From the NCBI RefSeq assembly GCF_000826105.1, contig NZ_CCYK01000007.1, positions 1,860,001 through 1,924,000 on the forward strand: DNA of 64,000 bases, given 5' to 3'. The notes under the pieces are model-generated. The model saw nothing but the letters and a program-made list of their open reading frames with translations. It ran no database searches and had not been told where the DNA came from. Each line of letters starts with the position of its first letter. Position 1 is the first letter of the stretch. Source of the DNA: Pseudomonas massiliensis (GTDB lineage Bacteria > Pseudomonadota > Gammaproteobacteria > Pseudomonadales > Pseudomonadaceae). The translations under genes and the position numbers were made by a program. Positions 42,746 through 50,918 of the stretch are shown here, piece by piece.

Positions 42746-45028
42746 TTACCAGGCCTGGGCGCTTGCCCCCGGCTTGAGCAATTGCAGTTGCTGCCGGTAG
42801 TCATCGGTAATCTGCCGGGCCTGGCTGGTGTTGCTGACCACCCGCGGCGTGATCAGCACGATCAGCTCGGTGCGATCGCGACTCTTGCTGGTGCTGCCGA
42901 ACAACCAGCGCAGGCCAGGCACCCGGCCAAGTCCGGGCACGCTCGATACGCTTTCGCTGTTGTCCTGCTTGATCAATCCGCCCAGGAGAATGGTCTGGCC
43001 GCTCTGTACGGCGATCTGGGTAGACACCGAGCGGGTGGAGATGACGGGATTCGGCTGGCTGGTGGTGACATTGCTGCTGTCGGCGTCGCTGACCTGCTGC
43101 TGGATCTCCATGGACACCAGCCCGCCCGGGTTGATGCGCGGGATTACATCCAGGATGACGCCGGTCTGCACATATTCGACGCTGCTCAAGGTCGTATCCG
43201 AAGTGGTAGTGCTGACGGTGGTCTGACTGATGGGGATATTGTCGCCCACCTGGATCTGCGCTTGCTGGTTGTTCATCACCACCAGGGACGGTGCCGACAG
43301 CACTTGAGTGCGACCGCTGGTTTCCAGCGCATGCAAGGCGACCTGCAGGTTATTGCTCACGAAGGAATAGAACAACGAGTCGCTGGAACCCAGCCCCGCC
43401 CCGCCGCTGCCGAGCGCGCCCTGGCTGCCGCTGGTGTTGGCCACGGTGGTGCTCGATGAGTTGCCAGCCAGGCGGCCGAGATACCACTGCACCCCCAGGT
43501 CCAGCTCGCCGGTGAGCTTGACCTCGAGGATGCGCGTTTCGATCTGGACCTGCGGGGGCAAGGTATCCAGGCGCCGGATCGCGGCTTCGATTTCCTTCCA
43601 CTGAGCCGGCCGAGTGCGTACCAGCAACTGGTTGGTGCCCTTCTGCGCGCTGATACGCACGGTCTCCTGCAAGCCGTGGGTCTGCTGGGACGCCTGGCTG
43701 GTACCGCTGTACTCGCTGGTGTCCTGGCCGTCCTGCTCGGCACTGTCCTGGTCGGCGCTTTCCTCCGCGGCCCCGGATAGCCCGCCCGACATTGCCGTGG
43801 TGGCCGCGCCATTCAAGGCGCCGGCGCTGGCGCCCATGGTAGTGCCGCCAGTGCCGTTGAGCGAACCTAGCGTAGTGGTCTTGACCCCGGGCGCTACCTT
43901 GGCCGCGCTTTCCTGCCTGGCCTGGCTGCTGCCGTAGATCTGCCGCAGATAACCGGCCAGGTCCGCGGCTTTCATGTTGCGCACATCATAGACGTACAGC
44001 TGCGGTTCGTTGCCGCCCCCTTCGTCGATGGTACGAATCCAGTCCCCGACTTCCCGCAGGTATTCGGGCTGGGGCGAAATCGCGACTATGGAGTTGGTGC
44101 GCTCATTGGGCATGAACTTGACCATGCTGGCCAGGGGCATGCCGCTGTCGGGGCCGAACAGCTTCTGCAACTGCGGCATCAGCTCGGCCACCGATGCCCG
44201 TTGCAGCCCGTACACACCGATGGACATGCCCTTAAGCCAATCCACATCAAAGGTGTCGATGGTGTCCTGGTAGTTGGCCAACTCCTCTGGGGTACCCGCC
44301 AGGCTGAGCAGATTGCGCGCGGGGTCAACCAGCAGGAAGGCATTCTCCCGCACGAAGGGCTTGAGCAGCTTCTGCATGTCCGCCGCGCCTATGTAGCGCA
44401 GCGGGTACATCCGCGCTGAAAGCCCGCTGGCGGGCGCGCTGACAGCCACTTCCGGGACCAGCTTGCCGGCCACCGCCTGGTCCGCCGGCAGCACCACATA
44501 GCGCGTGCCTTGGCGGATCATGGCGTTGTTGGTCCATGACAACAGGGTTTCCAGGATGGAGAGCGCCTGCCGCTTGGTCACCGGGCGGGACGTGGAGAAG
44601 CTCACGTTGCCCTTCACCCCCTGGGTGATGCTGTAGTTCTCGTGCAGCAGGTCACCGAGCACGGTATTGATCACCGCTTCGATGGGCTGGTCGGTAAAGT
44701 TGAAGACCACCTCGCCCTGCTCGCTGTCCGTCGACGCTGACACGGCCTTGGCCGGCCGTACGAAGCGTTGCGTGCCGGCCCTGACCTGGCGTTGCGGCGG
44801 AGTCGTCACGCTGGCGGTGGCATCGGGGACCGGCGAAGGTTCTTCGCTGTCCACCGGCAAAGCTGGCCGCGAGGCCCCGGTGCCGGCCAGGGCTTCGCCC
44901 ATCAGCCTGGGGTCGTTCTCCAGGCCATGGTCGGCGGCGCAGCCGGCCAACGCCAGCGCGGCGGCCAGGCTCATCAAGGGCGCCCGTAAGCGCAGGAAGG
45001 AAAAAGAAGCGCGACTGTGTTCGGTCAT
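42746..45028 (-). CDS. gspD: Type II secretion secretin GspD (lipoprotein secretin)
   Basis: The 760-residue protein forms the outer membrane channel. Its N-terminus has a lipobox LALAGC (Cys at about 30), which is found in HxcQ-like liposecretins that reach the outer membrane without a pilotin. Then come N0 and N1-N3 domains (VNFNF-type FTDQPIEAVINTVLG; repeated SIGVYGLQRASVAELMPQLQ; a Ser/Gly/Gln-rich linker at about 380-450), and the secretin domain ending in VPGLGRVPGLRWLFGS and TELIVLITPRVV. The start ATG at 45028 overlaps the GspC-type stop. This is the last gene of the leftward gsp operon. Confidence 0.95.
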   Translation of the reverse strand: MTEHSRASFSFLRLRAPLMSLAAALALAGCAADHGLENDPRLMGEALAGTGASRPALPVDSEEPSPVPDATASVTTPPQRQVRAGTQRFVRPAKAVSASTDSEQGEVVFNFTDQPIEAVINTVLGDLLHENYSITQGVKGNVSFSTSRPVTKRQALSILETLLSWTNNAMIRQGTRYVVLPADQAVAGKLVPEVAVSAPASGLSARMYPLRYIGAADMQKLLKPFVRENAFLLVDPARNLLSLAGTPEELANYQDTIDTFDVDWLKGMSIGVYGLQRASVAELMPQLQKLFGPDSGMPLASMVKFMPNERTNSIVAISPQPEYLREVGDWIRTIDEGGGNEPQLYVYDVRNMKAADLAGYLRQIYGSSQARQESAAKVAPGVKTTTLGSLNGTGGTTMGASAGALNGAATTAMSGGLSGAAEESADQDSAEQDGQDTSEYSGTSQASQQTHGLQETVRISAQKGTNQLLVRTRPAQWKEIEAAIRRLDTLPPQVQIETRILEVKLTGELDLGVQWYLGRLAGNSSSTTVANTSGSQGALGSGGAGLGSSDSLFYSFVSNNLQVALHALETSGRTQVLSAPSLVVMNNQQAQIQVGDNIPISQTTVSTTTSDTTLSSVEYVQTGVILDVIPRINPGGLVSMEIQQQVSDADSSNVTTSQPNPVISTRSVSTQIAVQSGQTILLGGLIKQDNSESVSSVPGLGRVPGLRWLFGSTSKSRDRTELIVLITPRVVSNTSQARQITDDYRQQLQLLKPGASAQAW

Positions 45029-45546
45029 GGTTGCTGTACATCTGAGAGTTTGGGTATTGGCGAGGTCCCTGGCGCCGGCAAGCGGGCGAAGGGCAGGCTC
45101 AGGCGGCGAACCTGGCCCTGGCGAGTAAAGGTGACGCTGGTAGCGTCGAGTTCGGCGAGCAGCCAATCGCCGTCCAGGCGATCGCCACGCTTTAGCCGCA
45201 AGGGGCGTTTATCGCGCTGGCGCAGCAGCGCCCAGCGAGCATCGCCGTCGATGATCACGCCACTCAGGCTGAGGCCTTCGAGGCCTGGCGCGGCGGCCGC
45301 CGCGGGGCCAGGGTCGGGCTGGCGCGCCGGGCTGAACAGCGGGCGTCTCCAGGCAACGGCCAGGTCTGCCAGCGTGGCGACCGGCAAGGCCGGCACCGGC
45401 TCCGCCACCTGTTTCGCGCCAGTGTCGGCAGTGCCCTGAGGCAGCCAGTGAAGAGACCCAGTGTCATCCGTCCATAGCCGCGCAAGGCTGAGGGCCAACA
45501 GGGCGTTGAGAGCGAGCAGGCCCAGGCGGGCCGGGGTTGGCTTCAT
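45025..45546 (-). CDS. gspC: Type II secretion inner membrane protein, GspC/XcpP-like
   Basis: The 173-residue protein has one N-terminal membrane segment (about 10-25) and a homology region (LEGLSLSGVIIDGDARWALLRQRDKRPLRLKRGDRLDGDWLLAELDATSVTF) typical of the GspC HR domain that contacts the secretin N0 domain. It lacks the PDZ or coiled-coil end of longer GspC proteins. The ATG at 45546 was chosen because it begins the membrane-anchor region and overlaps the gspM stop. It couples the inner membrane platform to GspD. Confidence 0.85.
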   Translation of the reverse strand: MKPTPARLGLLALNALLALSLARLWTDDTGSLHWLPQGTADTGAKQVAEPVPALPVATLADLAVAWRRPLFSPARQPDPGPAAAAAPGLEGLSLSGVIIDGDARWALLRQRDKRPLRLKRGDRLDGDWLLAELDATSVTFTRQGQVRRLSLPFARLPAPGTSPIPKLSDVQQP

Positions 45547-46154
45547 TCGGGACTTGCCTCCCCGGCGGTGGGTGCCAGGTAGCCACGTACCAGCAGGTGA
45601 ACCTGAAGCGTTCCTGGGCCGCCCTGGGCGGCAGCGCCAGCTTGGCGATGGATGCTCAGGGCATCGATGAACAGATAGGGCTGGCGGTACTCGAGGGCCT
45701 GGAACAGCTTGATCAGAGGCTCTATGGCGCATTCCAGGGTGAGGCTCACCTTCACTGCCTGGTAGGGCTCGCCGTTTTCGGGCGGAGCCACCATCGGCAT
45801 CCGCTGGGTCACTTCGCAGCCGAGGCCGGCTGTAGTAGCGGCCTTGACCTGGTCCATCACTAGCTGCATCAGTTCAGCCGCGGCCACGCTAGGGTCATCA
45901 CCGGCCAGCAGGCTACCCTGGGCGGCAGGTTGCTGGCGCGCACGCTCCAGCCGGGCCTGCAGCTCCGGCCCCTGGCTGAGCTGCCGAGCATAGCGCTGTT
46001 GCTGTTCGCGCAATTGCTCGGCCTGCGCGGACATTGCGCGCAGCGGGCCGCTGAACCAGCTATCGATCAACAGCGTCCACGCCAGCCAGGCCACGACGAG
46101 AACCGCCAGCAGCGCAGCTACCTTGCGCTCACGGTTGGTCAGGGGACGCGCCAT
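45543..46154 (-). CDS. gspM: Type II secretion protein GspM
   Basis: The 203-residue protein has a short cytoplasmic N-terminus, one membrane helix (VAALLAVLVVAWLAWTLLI, about 12-30) and a coiled coil (about 40-75, rich in Gln and Arg), followed by a ferredoxin-like periplasmic domain. It matches the GspM family and stabilises GspL in the platform. It overlaps gspC at the 3' end and lies inside the gspL 3' overlap (46129-46154), showing tight coupling. Confidence 0.83.
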   Translation of the reverse strand: MARPLTNRERKVAALLAVLVVAWLAWTLLIDSWFSGPLRAMSAQAEQLREQQQRYARQLSQGPELQARLERARQQPAAQGSLLAGDDPSVAAAELMQLVMDQVKAATTAGLGCEVTQRMPMVAPPENGEPYQAVKVSLTLECAIEPLIKLFQALEYRQPYLFIDALSIHRQAGAAAQGGPGTLQVHLLVRGYLAPTAGEASPE

Positions 46155-47166
46155 GGCTGGGCTCCTTGGTGAGCTGTGCGATAAGGGAGAAGCGCTCCCG
46201 GCCCGTGCCGGCGTCCGGCTGGATGACACCCTGGAAACGTGCCTCCCCCAGGGTCCGGCATTGCTTGAGCTGACTGATCAGGCTACTGGCCCTCGAGCTC
46301 TGTCCGCTCATGGACAGCTCGCCGTTTTCGCTGACTTCCAGTTGCTCGAGCCAGGTGTCATCGTCAAGGCACTGGCTGAGATCGGCCAAGACACTGGCCA
46401 AGGGCGCGCGAGCGGCTTTCAAGCCGGCCAGGTAGGTAGCGGCACCCTCGGTATTGAGCAGTTCCCGGCGGACGGCCTCCAGCTTTGCCAAGGCCTGACG
46501 CTGCCCTTGGACGGCCTGTTGCATCCGCTCCAGCTCGGCGTCACGCTGGTGCAACAGCCCAAGCATTGCCAGGAGCAGCAGCGCGGCCGCCAGCCAGGCC
46601 AGGCCGCGATCCAGGAACCGGCCGGGCGCTGGTCGGGGGCGCTGACTGGGTGGCAGCAAGTCGACCGCCAGGCTGCGGCCATCATCGGCGCGCGCGTCGA
46701 TTCCGGCCAGGGTAAGGCCTCGCCCGTGGCAGGCCTGGATGATCGTATCCAGGCGCGCCTGCGGGATGACGACCAGTTGAACGCGCACCTTATCGCCCTG
46801 CCGCTCTACCACCCGGGCGTCGTAATAAAGCTGCTGCGCCGGGTACGGGACATAACGATCCATCTCGAACCCGAGTACGGCCCTCAGGTCCCGAGCGGCC
46901 GCCGCGGGCAAACTGACCGGCGGGCACAGTACCTCGCGACCGGGCAGTACCAGGGTAACGCGCGTGCCCGGCTCCAGGGCCTCGACCAGCGGCCAGTCAA
47001 TGCGCCTTGTGTCGGGAGCCACATCCAGCCGGGCGCGCAGGAAAGCTGGCAGCAACGCCCATAGCTCCGCCAGCCAGGCGTGATAGAGAGGGCGCGCGGT
47101 GCTGGCTCGCCACCAGGTGCCGAGCGCGGCGCGATACGAGCGCCAGGCGATAAACAGTGAGGTCAT
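46129..47166 (-). CDS. gspL: Type II secretion protein GspL
   Basis: The 345-residue protein has a cytoplasmic actin-like domain (about 1-195, including VLPGREVLCPPVSLP and the GIDARADDGRSL region), one membrane helix (LAWLAAALLLLAMLGLL, about 205-222), a coiled coil and a periplasmic ferredoxin-like domain. It recruits the GspE ATPase to the inner membrane. The start at 47166 overlaps the gspK stop. Confidence 0.88.
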   Translation of the reverse strand: MTSLFIAWRSYRAALGTWWRASTARPLYHAWLAELWALLPAFLRARLDVAPDTRRIDWPLVEALEPGTRVTLVLPGREVLCPPVSLPAAAARDLRAVLGFEMDRYVPYPAQQLYYDARVVERQGDKVRVQLVVIPQARLDTIIQACHGRGLTLAGIDARADDGRSLAVDLLPPSQRPRPAPGRFLDRGLAWLAAALLLLAMLGLLHQRDAELERMQQAVQGQRQALAKLEAVRRELLNTEGAATYLAGLKAARAPLASVLADLSQCLDDDTWLEQLEVSENGELSMSGQSSRASSLISQLKQCRTLGEARFQGVIQPDAGTGRERFSLIAQLTKEPSHGASPDQP

Positions 47167-47879
47167 GTTTGCCAGCGCAAAACCCGATAAGGCCTGGCGC
47201 CCTCCTTCGCGGTGATCATGAGCAAGGTGGCTCGCACAGTGGCCCGGGCTCCATTGGGCAGGTGGGCACGACTGGTGATGGTGAAAATCTGCCCTGGCTC
47301 CAAAGCCATGCCAGCGACTCGTGGCAGGCCCAGGGCCCGCGTCAAGGGCGCTGCCGCCAGGGCACCATCCGGCTGCGGCTGCCCCGACCACACCGTGATG
47401 AATGGGGCGATGCGTGCGTGGAGCGTCGCGCTCATGCCTGGCAGCGGGCGCAGCTCTTCAGGCGTGCGCAGAGGCCTGTGTTCACGCTGACGGGCCAGCG
47501 CGGCCGTCAGCTGGGCTGCGCTGGCGCCGTCAGCGCCAAAGGCCTGGAGGAAACGCACCAGGGTAGAGGCCGGGGCGCTGTTGAGGTCGAGCTTGCCACG
47601 TTCACTGCGCACACTGATCCGTAGAGTGGCGCCATCGAAAGCGTGCTCGTGATCCTGGCCGTCGGCCCGCCAACGAAGCCGCGGTGAACTCGCCTGCAGG
47701 CCAAGCACGGCGAGGCTGATTCCGGCTTCCGCGGTGAGCACGGCCTGGGTGGACTGTTGCTGCCAGCGGGCCTGGCGCAGTTCAAGGCGCACCGTGCCAG
47801 CGACCGCCGCCAGTACGCCACTCAAGAGTGCCAGTACCCAGAGCGTCACCAGCAGCGCCATGCCCCTTTGCCTGCTCAT
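47163..47879 (-). CDS. gspK: Type II secretion minor pseudopilin GspK
   Basis: The 238-residue protein has a prepilin-like start (RQRG then MALLVTLWVLALLSGVLA). As in GspK, the conserved Glu at position +5 is replaced (Val), consistent with tip placement. The large periplasmic part has the alpha-helical insert and a KLDLNSAPASTLVRFL segment typical of GspK. It caps the pseudopilus with GspI and GspJ. The start codon overlaps the gspJ stop. Confidence 0.88.
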   Translation of the reverse strand: MSRQRGMALLVTLWVLALLSGVLAAVAGTVRLELRQARWQQQSTQAVLTAEAGISLAVLGLQASSPRLRWRADGQDHEHAFDGATLRISVRSERGKLDLNSAPASTLVRFLQAFGADGASAAQLTAALARQREHRPLRTPEELRPLPGMSATLHARIAPFITVWSGQPQPDGALAAAPLTRALGLPRVAGMALEPGQIFTITSRAHLPNGARATVRATLLMITAKEGARPYRVLRWQT

Positions 47880-48478
47880 AGGCCCGGCTCGCTGGAAAGG
47901 TCCATGCGCAGGCCGACCTGCTGGCGCACCCAAGGCACGGCGCCGGCCAGGCGAAGGTCGATACGCACTGCCCGAGGCAGCCGTTCCGGCCAAGGCCATT
48001 GCGCTATCCAGCCGGTAGGCTGGCCCAAAGAGTTCATACCCTGGTAACTGAACGCCAAGTCAGAGACGCCATGCAGCAGCACCTGGGCATCGCCCAGAGG
48101 CGTCAGGCCCCCTCCTGTCAGTTCGGCGAAGCTCACCATCAGGCACTGGTCGTCCAGGAAAACTCGCTGCTGTTGCAAGCCGGCCACCACGGTGCCGGCC
48201 ATGGGGGCGAAAAACATCAGGGTGGTGGCGTCACCCACGAAGCGCTGGGGCTGGCTGCCGTCACCGGCCGGCGCGCTCAGGGGAAGCGCCTGGCTCAGCG
48301 CTCGGCGCAGGTACGCCTGGGTCGCGCGGACCTCGTCCAACTGTGTGCCGTAGGCCTCGACCCTGGCCAGGGCACGATTGGCTCCCACGATGGCGACGCC
48401 CACCAGCCCAAGGAACAAGCCCATCAGGGTCAGGACCACCAGGATTTCCAACAGGGTGAAACCTCGCTGGCCGGTCAT
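47876..48478 (-). CDS. gspJ: Type II secretion minor pseudopilin GspJ
   Basis: The 200-residue protein has a prepilin signal (QRG before FTLLEILVVLTLMG, with Glu at +5) and a beta-rich periplasmic domain (FVGDATTLMFFAPMAGTVVAGL, AFSYQGMNSLG). It is the GspJ tip component that binds GspI and GspK. The upstream start would extend into gspI, so the ATG at 48478 is used. Confidence 0.87.
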   Translation of the reverse strand: MTGQRGFTLLEILVVLTLMGLFLGLVGVAIVGANRALARVEAYGTQLDEVRATQAYLRRALSQALPLSAPAGDGSQPQRFVGDATTLMFFAPMAGTVVAGLQQQRVFLDDQCLMVSFAELTGGGLTPLGDAQVLLHGVSDLAFSYQGMNSLGQPTGWIAQWPWPERLPRAVRIDLRLAGAVPWVRQQVGLRMDLSSEPGL

Positions 48479-48834
48479 GGCCTCACCCCTTGGGTACGTA
48501 CGCGCAAACTGGAAAAGATCTGCTGCCGGCCCTGGGCCGCTACGCTCAGCTCCAGACGGTAAAGGGCGAGGCCGGGCGCCGTCGGTTCGCGGCGAACCTG
48601 CAGGGTCCATTCCACACCGTCCCATATGCCTTGTTGCTGTCCTGGCTGCAGGGCCCCTTCACCCAGCGCTTCGAACAGCGAGCGCGCGGCCAGGCTCAGG
48701 CGGTCACTGCCCTGGCTCTGCTGCAGCGCGCGAGCGCCCTGGGCGAAGCCACCCAACGCGGCAGCCGCGCAGAGGGCCAATACCGTCAGTGCGGCAAGCA
48801 TCTCCAGCAGGGTGAAACCGCGTACATGCTTCAT
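48475..48834 (-). CDS. gspI: Type II secretion minor pseudopilin GspI
   Basis: The 119-residue protein has a short leader and prepilin cleavage site (VRG before FTLLEMLAALTVLAL, Glu at +5) and the W-T-L and LYRLELSV strands of GspI. It initiates pseudopilus assembly with GspJ and GspK. It overlaps both neighbours by four bases. Confidence 0.87.
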   Translation of the reverse strand: MKHVRGFTLLEMLAALTVLALCAAAALGGFAQGARALQQSQGSDRLSLAARSLFEALGEGALQPGQQQGIWDGVEWTLQVRREPTAPGLALYRLELSVAAQGRQQIFSSLRVRTQGVRP

Positions 48835-49280
48835 GGCAGCTCGCGCAGCCTCACGGAGCCGGTCAGCCAGGCCACATCGATACGCCACGCGCGGGCGCCA
48901 TCGCTGACGCCGATATTGCCGCCGCTGGCGCCGCCATCAGGATAGAACTCATAAGCTGCGCCCAAGGCCTGGGCAGTGTGCAGGCGCAGGTGCAACGACG
49001 CCGGCCATTGGCTCGCCGGGCCAACCGGGCCTTTTACCGTACGTGCGTCAAGGTCGAAGCGTGCCTGAGCTGGCTGACCGGTCACGATGGCGTGCACCCG
49101 TGCGGCGCGCAGGGCATTGACCATCTGATTCAGGGCGCTCTGTTCCGCTGCCCGCGCCAGTCCTCGCTGCATCCCAATGCCGGCAAGCCCCGCGGCGACC
49201 CCTAACAGCAGCAAGACGATCAGCAGTTCGAACAGGGTGAAGCCGCGGCTACGCGGCAGCGAAATAGGCAGGCTCGGCAC
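48831..49280 (-). CDS. gspH: Type II secretion minor pseudopilin GspH
   Basis: The 149-residue protein has a prepilin signal (SRG before FTLFELLIVLLLLG, Glu at +5) and the VWRIDVA-like C-terminal strand region (AWRIDVAWLTGSVRL) of GspH. It starts at a GTG five bases after the gspG stop, the only start in range that keeps the leader short. It links the tip complex to the major pseudopilin. Confidence 0.87.
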   Translation of the reverse strand: MPSLPISLPRSRGFTLFELLIVLLLLGVAAGLAGIGMQRGLARAAEQSALNQMVNALRAARVHAIVTGQPAQARFDLDARTVKGPVGPASQWPASLHLRLHTAQALGAAYEFYPDGGASGGNIGVSDGARAWRIDVAWLTGSVRLRELP

Positions 49281-49285
49281 GTGGC

Positions 49286-49708
49286 TTATTCCCAGTTACC
49301 CAGGTCTGCGTTATAGCCCTCGCCACCCGGAACACCGTCCTGGCCATAGAAGATCAGGTCGAAGCTGCCATGTTCACCCGGGTAGCGGTAGCCGAAACCG
49401 TGGCCGAAGGGGTCTTGCAGATCCGATGCCTTGGCGTAGGGGCCGGCCCACTGGCGGGCGTTGGCCGGGCGGGTGACCAACTGGTTCAGGTTGGCAGGCG
49501 GCGCGCCTACGTCCAGGGCGTAGCTCTCGACTTTCATTCCAAGGCTGGCCAATTGAGCCTTGCCGGCGCCGTATTTGCCCTTGTCTACGTTGCCGCCCAC
49601 CTGACGGACAACGATGGTGGCAACAATGCCGAGCAGGACGATTACGGCCAGCATTTCAAGAAGTGTGAAGCCGCGCTGATGCGCTGGACGAGAACGGAAG
49701 CGTTGCAT
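49286..49708 (-). CDS. gspG: Type II secretion major pseudopilin GspG
   Basis: The 140-residue protein has a prepilin signal (QRG before FTLLEMLAVIVLLGIVATIVV, Glu at +5). It also has the GspG C-terminal pattern: a DPFGHGFGYRYPGEHGSFDLIFYG loop that binds calcium in GspG, and the GGEGYNADLGNW end. It is the major subunit of the pseudopilus. A dedicated prepilin peptidase is not encoded here, so PilD elsewhere presumably processes it. Confidence 0.93.
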   Translation of the reverse strand: MQRFRSRPAHQRGFTLLEMLAVIVLLGIVATIVVRQVGGNVDKGKYGAGKAQLASLGMKVESYALDVGAPPANLNQLVTRPANARQWAGPYAKASDLQDPFGHGFGYRYPGEHGSFDLIFYGQDGVPGGEGYNADLGNWE

Positions 49709-49717
49709 GGAGGTTCC

Positions 49718-50917
49718 TCAGATATGACTGGTAAGGCTCATCAAGGGGAGCATGACGGCGAGCATGATCACGGCCACCAGGGCGGCCATGACCACGGTGA
49801 GGCTGGGCACCAGCGCCGCCAGCAAACGGTCGATACCGCGCTTGACCTCGACATCGAAGACATCCGCGGCCTTGAGCAGCATGGCGGCGAGCTGGCCGGA
49901 CTCCTCGCCCACGGCGATCATCTGCAGGGCAAGTTCGGGCAGCAGCGGGTCGTGCTCGAAGGCCGCGGCCAGGCGCTGGCCGCTTTTGACCCGTTCGCTG
50001 ACCTCGCCTACCTGGGCACGCATGGCATGGTTGGCGCTCAGCTGCCGTACGATCAGCAGCGCCGGCAGCAGCGCCACGCCGTTGTCAAGCAGGGTTCCAA
50101 GGGTGCGGGCCAGGCGCGCCGCCTCGAGTTTGCCAAGCAAGGGGCCCAGGCCCCGCGCACGCAGCAGCCAGCGGTCCTGGCGCTCGCGAAGCCCTGGCTG
50201 GCGGCGGCTCATCGACACGGCCCAGGGCAGCATTATCGCGACCGCGAGCAGGGCCAACCCGTATTGGCTCATGAAGGTGCCGAGCGCCAGGATCGCTTCA
50301 GTGATCCACGGAATGGGGACGCCAAGGTCGCGGAAGATCGGCACGAACTGTGGCACCACATAAGCCAGCAACAGCCCCAGCGCGCCCAAGACGCCGAAGA
50401 CCAGGAAAGCCGGATAGATCAGCGCGTTGACCACCCCGGCGCGCAGGGCCTGGCTGCGCTCCAGGTACTGGCCCAACTGGGCCAGGGTGGTGTCAAGGGT
50501 GCCTCCGGCTTCCCCGGCGCGCACCAGCCCCAGGTAGAGCGTGGAGAACTGGCCGCCCTCCTCTTCCAGAGCCTGTGAGAAGGGTTTGCCGCCCTTGACC
50601 TGTTCACGGACCCTTTGTACCAATGCCTGTACCCGTGGTTCCTTGGCTTGGCGCAGCAGACTGCCCAGGGCCCGCTCCAGCGGCTGGCCGGCACCTAGCA
50701 AGGTAGCCAGTTGCTGGGTGAAGCTGACCAGGGCGGCGGCCTTGAACACCCGACGGCTACGCCCCAGTACCGATCCGCCGATACCCGGCTTGAGGCTGAG
50801 CAGCAGCAGCCCGCGGGCTTGCAGGCGGGTGGCCGCGAGCTGAGGATCAGCCGCGTCGATTTCGCCCCTGTGCATGCTGCCGTCGGCAGCCAGGGCCTTG
50901 AAGGAATAGACCGGCAT
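49718..50917 (-). CDS. gspF: Type II secretion inner membrane platform protein GspF
   Basis: The 399-residue protein has the repeated cytoplasmic T2SSF domain pattern (FTQQLATLLGAGQPLERALGSLL; RTLGTLLDNGVALLPALLIVRQL), with GEESGQLAAMLLKAADV, and three membrane helices (about 170, 220 and 375). The start ATG at 50917 begins with MPVYSFKALAADGS, the family start. It couples the GspE ATPase to pilus growth. Confidence 0.93.
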   Translation of the reverse strand: MPVYSFKALAADGSMHRGEIDAADPQLAATRLQARGLLLLSLKPGIGGSVLGRSRRVFKAAALVSFTQQLATLLGAGQPLERALGSLLRQAKEPRVQALVQRVREQVKGGKPFSQALEEEGGQFSTLYLGLVRAGEAGGTLDTTLAQLGQYLERSQALRAGVVNALIYPAFLVFGVLGALGLLLAYVVPQFVPIFRDLGVPIPWITEAILALGTFMSQYGLALLAVAIMLPWAVSMSRRQPGLRERQDRWLLRARGLGPLLGKLEAARLARTLGTLLDNGVALLPALLIVRQLSANHAMRAQVGEVSERVKSGQRLAAAFEHDPLLPELALQMIAVGEESGQLAAMLLKAADVFDVEVKRGIDRLLAALVPSLTVVMAALVAVIMLAVMLPLMSLTSHI

Positions 50918-50918
50918 A